7,275 nucleotides of DNA from JAUWQU01 sp964605095 (lineage in GTDB: Bacteria > Planctomycetota > Phycisphaerae > SM23-33): the NCBI GenBank assembly GCA_964605095.1, contig CAZSBS010000249.1, positions 1 to 7,275 of the forward strand, read 5' to 3'. Numbering within the stretch: the stretch's first letter is position 1; every line of letters begins with the position of its first letter. The notes beneath the pieces were generated by a model, which saw nothing but the letters and a program-made list of their open reading frames with translations, did not search any database and was not told the origin of the DNA. A program made the position numbers and the translations under genes. Of this stretch, positions 4,409-7,275 are shown piece by piece.

Positions 4409-6943
4409 TTACTTATCTGCGCGAGGCGTCTCCTCGGCCACCAGCAGCCAGCCACGTCCCGGTTCCACGGGGATGGGGCCGTCCAGGGGGAAGGTCGCCT
4501 CGGCTTGGTAGGCTTCGATGGCCGGCGCCTTGATTGTCGCCTTGCCCGGATCGAGCCCAAGGGCTTTCCAATCCACGGTCAGTTTCACATCGACCTTGCC
4601 CGGCGCCCAACTTGCAAGGGCGATTAACGACTTGCCGGCTTTTCTGTAAACCGTCGCCAGGACCTGCGGGTTGTCGGTCTTCACCGGACACGCCGGATCC
4701 CACCAGCCCGACATGCTGGTCCCTTGCATGCCGAACTCATCCCACAACTTCCATAGCGGCCGGGGGTCGCCGGACCAGCCGAGCCTCTGCGTCATGCCGA
4801 AAAGCATCCCCCTCCACTTGTTCCCGCCGCCTTGCAGCATCTCGCCCATCAGGCCCAGCGGGATGCCGGAAATCTCCACCAGCCAATAGTCGCCCGGCGT
4901 GTTGTAGTTGAACCCCTCGCCGTACCAGATGCGGTGATAGTAGGGGAAGTTCTGCATGTAGCAGTAGGCGGACGGCGTCTTGCCGGCCGTGGGATTCCAG
5001 TGGCTCCATGAGTGCATGTCGGCCAGCAGCGGCTTGCCCGCGGCCTCGAAAATGCGATGCGCCCGCTGGAACGCCTTTCGGCCCAGCGCGGTGTCGTCAA
5101 CATACACGCCGTCGAACCCGGTCTCCCGNNNNNNNNNNNNNNNNNNNNNNNNNNNNNNNNNNNNNNNNNNNNNNNNNNNNNNNNNNNNNNNNNNNNNNNN
5201 NNNNNNNNNNNNNNNNNNNNNNNNNNNNGTGGTGTAATAGATCTTGGCCTTGATGCCCTTGGCGTGGTCGTCGGCGACGGCTTGCTTAAGCAGCGGCATG
5301 GACAGATCGAAGTACGGGTAGTTGATCGTGGGGTTTTGCTGCGTGGACTGATGATAGTTGATGACGTTTGCCCCCGAGGCTTTGGCGCTGTTGGCATCCC
5401 CGGCGTTCTTGTTCTTGTGAACGTATCGCATGGCCCACTGCTGGGCGGTGTCCAGCGGCTTGAACGGCGTTAGGAAAAGCCTGAAGTTGAAGTCCACCGG
5501 CTGGGCGGCGGCGAGTTCGCGCGGGCCGCTGTAGGCCTCGGCATGGACGTCGCCGGCGTCGGACTTGGTCAGTCGAATGCCTCCCGAATTGCCATCCGCT
5601 CCGCCCCAGGACTCGGGAATCATCAGCTCGCGAAAATGATAGTAGCAGTTGATCAGCGGCGTTCGCCAATTGGCGCCGTAAAGCTGGAGCTTGAAACCGC
5701 CGTTGACCGCGCCCAGCCAGAACCCGTCCTGATTCACGTCGGCGTTCCACTTCCAGTCCACCGATGCCGGGCATTTGCCTCCCTGCCTGCCCAGCCCCAT
5801 GAAGTACCCCGCCGCGCCGGCGCCCACGTCCACCTCGAGGCGGATGTCCTTGACCTTTATCGCGGCAGCCGAAGTGATCCGGCAGCGGCAATCGGCAAAG
5901 CCGTCGTATTCCAGCAGGCCATCCACAGCCAGCTCCATGCCCTTCGCCCGCGACACGGCCCGCCAGGAAACCGCTCCTTTCAGCTCGCGGGTAAACGAGA
6001 TCTTCGTCACCTCGAACTTCACGGGTCCATCGCCGGTCTCCACGACAAACCGAAACGCTCCGGCCAGCAGCTCGCGCGTCGGTCGATCCGCGATGGCAGT
6101 ATTGTCGGCGTCAAAGAACGAGCGAATCTGTTGCGGCAGGCCGGCCTCGCCGAGGACCAGCTCCCGGCCGAGAATCTTCAGCGCGTTGTCCTGCCGGGTA
6201 ATCGGCAGGAACGGGCGGGTGACGACATTGTCATCCATCCCGATCTTCGAATCGAGCCATCGCAGCCGCGACAGCCGCCAGGAGTCGCGGTCGCCATGAT
6301 CGTCGAGCGCCTCGCCGCCCACGTTGAGCTTGAGGTTCACCGTTTGTGCGGCCCCGGAGGCGGCGTCCTTCACCCGGACCTTGCCCTCATAGGCGCCGGT
6401 GGCCGACTTCGGCACGTCCACACCAATCCACAACGCCTGCAATTTGCCTTGCTCCACGCGCGGAGCTTTGCTGAAGGGACGCCCGAGAAAATCGACCCCG
6501 CCCAAGTTGAAGCAGCGGAGATTGGCGGCCGCAATTGCGCCGCCAGGCCCGGCCAGGTCGCCAAACTGCGCCGCCAGTTCGCCAATGGCTGACTTAGCGG
6601 CAAATACGCCGACCTGGAACACGTAGAACTCGCCGGGCTGGGCCGTGCCGGTAAGCGTATGCGTGTGGCCGGGCAAATCGCTCAGCCAACGCTTCGGCAG
6701 GCCTGTCGCCTTGCGGATCGAGTGCGAACGATCCTCGACGAACAGCACCCAATCACTATCCAGGCCGACTGTGAACTTCACAACCTCTTCGGCAGAGGCC
6801 AATTCGTCCATCGGGCTATTGGCGCGGGGATCGTAAAGCGCCCTGGAAGTCTCGTCGCCGGGAACATTGGCCTCGGCTGCAACGACTGCCCCCGCCGCGA
6901 CGGCAAGTGCCGCAAAGGCGGCTATCGCAATCCATGAATCCAT
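4409..6943 (-). CDS. Secreted glycoside hydrolase-type protein, DUF6067 / GH123-related, interrupted by an assembly gap
   Basis: The start at ATG 6943 has AGAGGA six bases upstream, and an in-frame TAG shortly upstream leaves no other start. The product is 844 codons as written, including 34 unknown residues (572-605). An export signal is suggested by a hydrophobic Ala-rich segment at residues 5-22 ending VVAAEA, though its n-region (MDSW) unusually lacks Lys/Arg. Residues from about 25 to 520 look beta-rich, as in the N-terminal sandwich domains of the family. A TIM-barrel part follows: GANVINYHQ (524-532), KAKIYYT (565-571), the gap, GFDGVYVDD (609-617, D616-D617), DMHSWSHWN (642-650), IWYGEGFNYN (672-681), DYWLVEISGIPLGLMGEML (685-703), RPLWKLWDEFG (728-738) and a C-terminal beta domain to 844. 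This motif string matches bacterial 'glycoside hydrolase domain-containing' DUF6067 proteins. GH123 is known for N-acetyl-beta-galactosaminidase, but activity here is only inferred, and the catalytic centre is partly hidden by the gap. Confidence 0.85.
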   Translation of the reverse strand: MDSWIAIAAFAALAVAAGAVVAAEANVPGDETSRALYDPRANSPMDELASAEEVVKFTVGLDSDWVLFVEDRSHSIRKATGLPKRWLSDLPGHTHTLTGTAQPGEFYVFQVGVFAAKSAIGELAAQFGDLAGPGGAIAAANLRCFNLGGVDFLGRPFSKAPRVEQGKLQALWIGVDVPKSATGAYEGKVRVKDAASGAAQTVNLKLNVGGEALDDHGDRDSWRLSRLRWLDSKIGMDDNVVTRPFLPITRQDNALKILGRELVLGEAGLPQQIRSFFDADNTAIADRPTRELLAGAFRFVVETGDGPVKFEVTKISFTRELKGAVSWRAVSRAKGMELAVDGLLEYDGFADCRCRITSAAAIKVKDIRLEVDVGAGAAGYFMGLGRQGGKCPASVDWKWNADVNQDGFWLGAVNGGFKLQLYGANWRTPLINCYYHFRELMIPESWGGADGNSGGIRLTKSDAGDVHAEAYSGPRELAAAQPVDFNFRLFLTPFKPLDTAQQWAMRYVHKNKNAGDANSAKASGANVINYHQSTQQNPTINYPYFDLSMPLLKQAVADDHAKGIKAKIYYTXXXXXXXXXXXXXXXXXXXXXXXXXXXXXXXXXXRETGFDGVYVDDTALGRKAFQRAHRIFEAAGKPLLADMHSWSHWNPTAGKTPSAYCYMQNFPYYHRIWYGEGFNYNTPGDYWLVEISGIPLGLMGEMLQGGGNKWRGMLFGMTQRLGWSGDPRPLWKLWDEFGMQGTSMSGWWDPACPVKTDNPQVLATVYRKAGKSLIALASWAPGKVDVKLTVDWKALGLDPGKATIKAPAIEAYQAEATFPLDGPIPVEPGRGWLLVAEETPRADK
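5129..5228. other. Assembly gap of exactly 100 N inside the glycoside hydrolase gene
   Basis: Bases 5129-5228 are all N. Exactly 100 is a customary placeholder for a gap of unknown size, so the open frame across it is partly an accident of that length. The protein reads in the correct family frame on both sides (KIYYT before, RETGFDGVYVDD after), which supports one gene rather than two. The partly known codon just before the gap is ACN, which is threonine whatever the last base. Confidence 0.97.
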
Positions 6944-6949
6944 GGTGTT

Positions 6950-6955
6950 TCCTCT
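6950..6955 (-). promoter_or_regulatory. Ribosome-binding site of the glycoside hydrolase gene
   Basis: On the minus strand AGAGGA is followed by six bases (AACACC) and ATG 6943. The spacing is good and fixes the start. Confidence 0.6.
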
Positions 6956-6971
6956 TTCACTGGCTATGGTC

Positions 6972-7008
6972 CGATTCTACGCCAACAACATCCACGATTC
7001 CACGCCAA
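6972..7008. repeat. Near-perfect 14-bp direct repeat in the control region between the hydrolase and epimerase genes
   Basis: CGATTCTACGCCAA (6972-6985) and CGATTCCACGCCAA (6995-7008) differ at one base and start 23 bp apart, about two helical turns. They lie 29-65 bp upstream of the glycoside hydrolase start. The nearer copy contains TAGAAT on the minus strand (6979-6974), which could be that gene's -10 box, so binding of a regulator at the pair might control it. No family of regulator can be named from this. Confidence 0.5.
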
Positions 7009-7053
7009 TGCGATCGCCCGCGCCGTAAGACGAACTCGTCGCGACACGCGCTC

Positions 7054-7082
7054 TGGACGGCCGCTTTGCAGCGGGATACAAT
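7054..7082 (+). promoter_or_regulatory. Candidate promoter of the ribulose-phosphate epimerase gene
   Basis: TGGACG (7054-7059, four of six bases of TTGACA) is followed after 17 bp by TACAAT (7077-7082, five of six bases of TATAAT). Initiation would be near 7089, just before the leader hairpin at 7094. Confidence 0.4.
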
Positions 7083-7093
7083 CCCCGTTAATG

Positions 7094-7128
7094 GAGCCCA
7101 CCGGCGTGAGGACTTATCCGGCGGGCTC
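7094..7128 (+). promoter_or_regulatory. Leader stem-loop just upstream of the epimerase start
   Basis: GAGCCC-A-CCGG (7094-7104) pairs with CCGG-C-GGGCTC (7118-7128): ten base pairs with one A/C mismatch, around a 13-base loop. It would be at the 5' end of the mRNA if the candidate promoter is real. It has no T-run after it, so it is not a typical terminator. It may affect mRNA stability or translation, or be fortuitous in GC-rich DNA. Confidence 0.45.
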
Positions 7129-7146
7129 TGGCGGCAGATGGAGACT

Positions 7147-7275
7147 ATGACAATACAACGAGGCAATCCTTGGCGGCAGCTTGCGGCGCCGCTGGTGGCG
7201 CCGTCGCTGCTGGCCAGCGACTTTACCCGGCTGGGCGAGCAGATCGGCATCCTCACGGCCGCCGGTTGCGAGGTG
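7147..7275 (+). CDS. rpe: Ribulose-phosphate 3-epimerase, N-terminal part (3' truncated by window edge)
   Basis: The 43 codons in the window include LVAPSLLASDFTRLGEQI (residues 16-33) and then 'LTAAGCEV'. This matches the start of ribulose-5-phosphate 3-epimerases ('APS.L..D...L..E......AG'), the first beta strand and helix of the TIM barrel; the serine of APS is a conserved active-site residue. The enzyme interconverts ribulose 5-phosphate and xylulose 5-phosphate in the cytoplasm, in the pentose phosphate pathway. The metal-binding His/Asp motifs lie beyond the window. ATG 7147 has GGAG only three bases upstream; an in-frame ATG at 7138 would add three residues and has no clear ribosome-binding site, so the start is uncertain by nine bases. 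About 15 residues precede the conserved strand, somewhat longer than usual. It is divergent from the glycoside hydrolase and may have its own promoter at 7054-7082. Confidence 0.85.
   Translation, partial: MTIQRGNPWRQLAAPLVAPSLLASDFTRLGEQIGILTAAGCEV

Noticed and set aside
5543..6592. A 349-codon open frame on the plus strand inside the glycoside hydrolase gene
   Set aside because: It is antisense to strongly conserved family sequence, has no recognisable domain, and long antisense frames are expected in GC-rich genes.
7010..7017. GCGATCGC octamer, like the cyanobacterial HIP1 core
   Set aside because: I saw it only here in the window, so there is no over-representation to support such a repeat.

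Overview
This is a GC-rich window with six protein genes on both strands. Its gene content points to an environmental Planctomycetota-type bacterium, probably Phycisphaerae-like, from a metagenome assembly. That placement is an inference from three things: a PQQ-type beta-propeller protein, a large secreted DUF6067/GH123-type glycoside hydrolase, and a palindromic repeat whose GGGCATCTTGCCC-type units I recall as common in such genomes. A run of exactly 100 N marks a scaffold join inside the glycoside hydrolase gene.

Layout from left to right: (1) the 3' end of a PQQ-like beta-propeller protein (+, 1-600); (2) a PmtA-like SAM-dependent methyltransferase (-, 604-1176), whose stop codon lies 3 bp from that of the propeller gene; (3) a DUF1294 membrane protein with what looks like a degenerate second copy of its own domain (-, 1319-2014); (4) a divergently oriented secreted protein with a gluzincin-type HExxH-x18-E zinc site and an unrecognised C-terminal half (+, 2174-4165); (5) a convergent intergenic region holding a compact non-coding inverted-repeat element of about 151 bp with 14-bp terminal inverted repeats, a possible 5-bp target duplication and four small hairpins (4191-4341); (6) the secreted glycoside hydrolase (-, 4409-6943, broken by the gap at 5129-5228); (7) a divergent control region with a 14-bp direct repeat, a candidate promoter and a leader hairpin; (8) the start of ribulose-phosphate 3-epimerase (+, from 7147 or 7138, running off the window).

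The genes do not form one pathway or operon. Strands alternate, and only the methyltransferase and the DUF1294 gene are neighbours in the same direction, 142 bp apart. Two products, the metallopeptidase-like protein and the glycoside hydrolase, have N-terminal export signals and would act outside the cytoplasm. I see no RNA gene, CRISPR array, transposase or phage gene. No gene-free stretch exceeds 300 bp; the intergenic regions are 142, 159, 243 and about 194-203 bp and are described below. I found no convincing new multi-gene system. The most interesting items are the intergenic repeat element, the peptidase-like protein with its unassigned C-terminal half, the DUF1294 duplication and the control region between the hydrolase and the epimerase.
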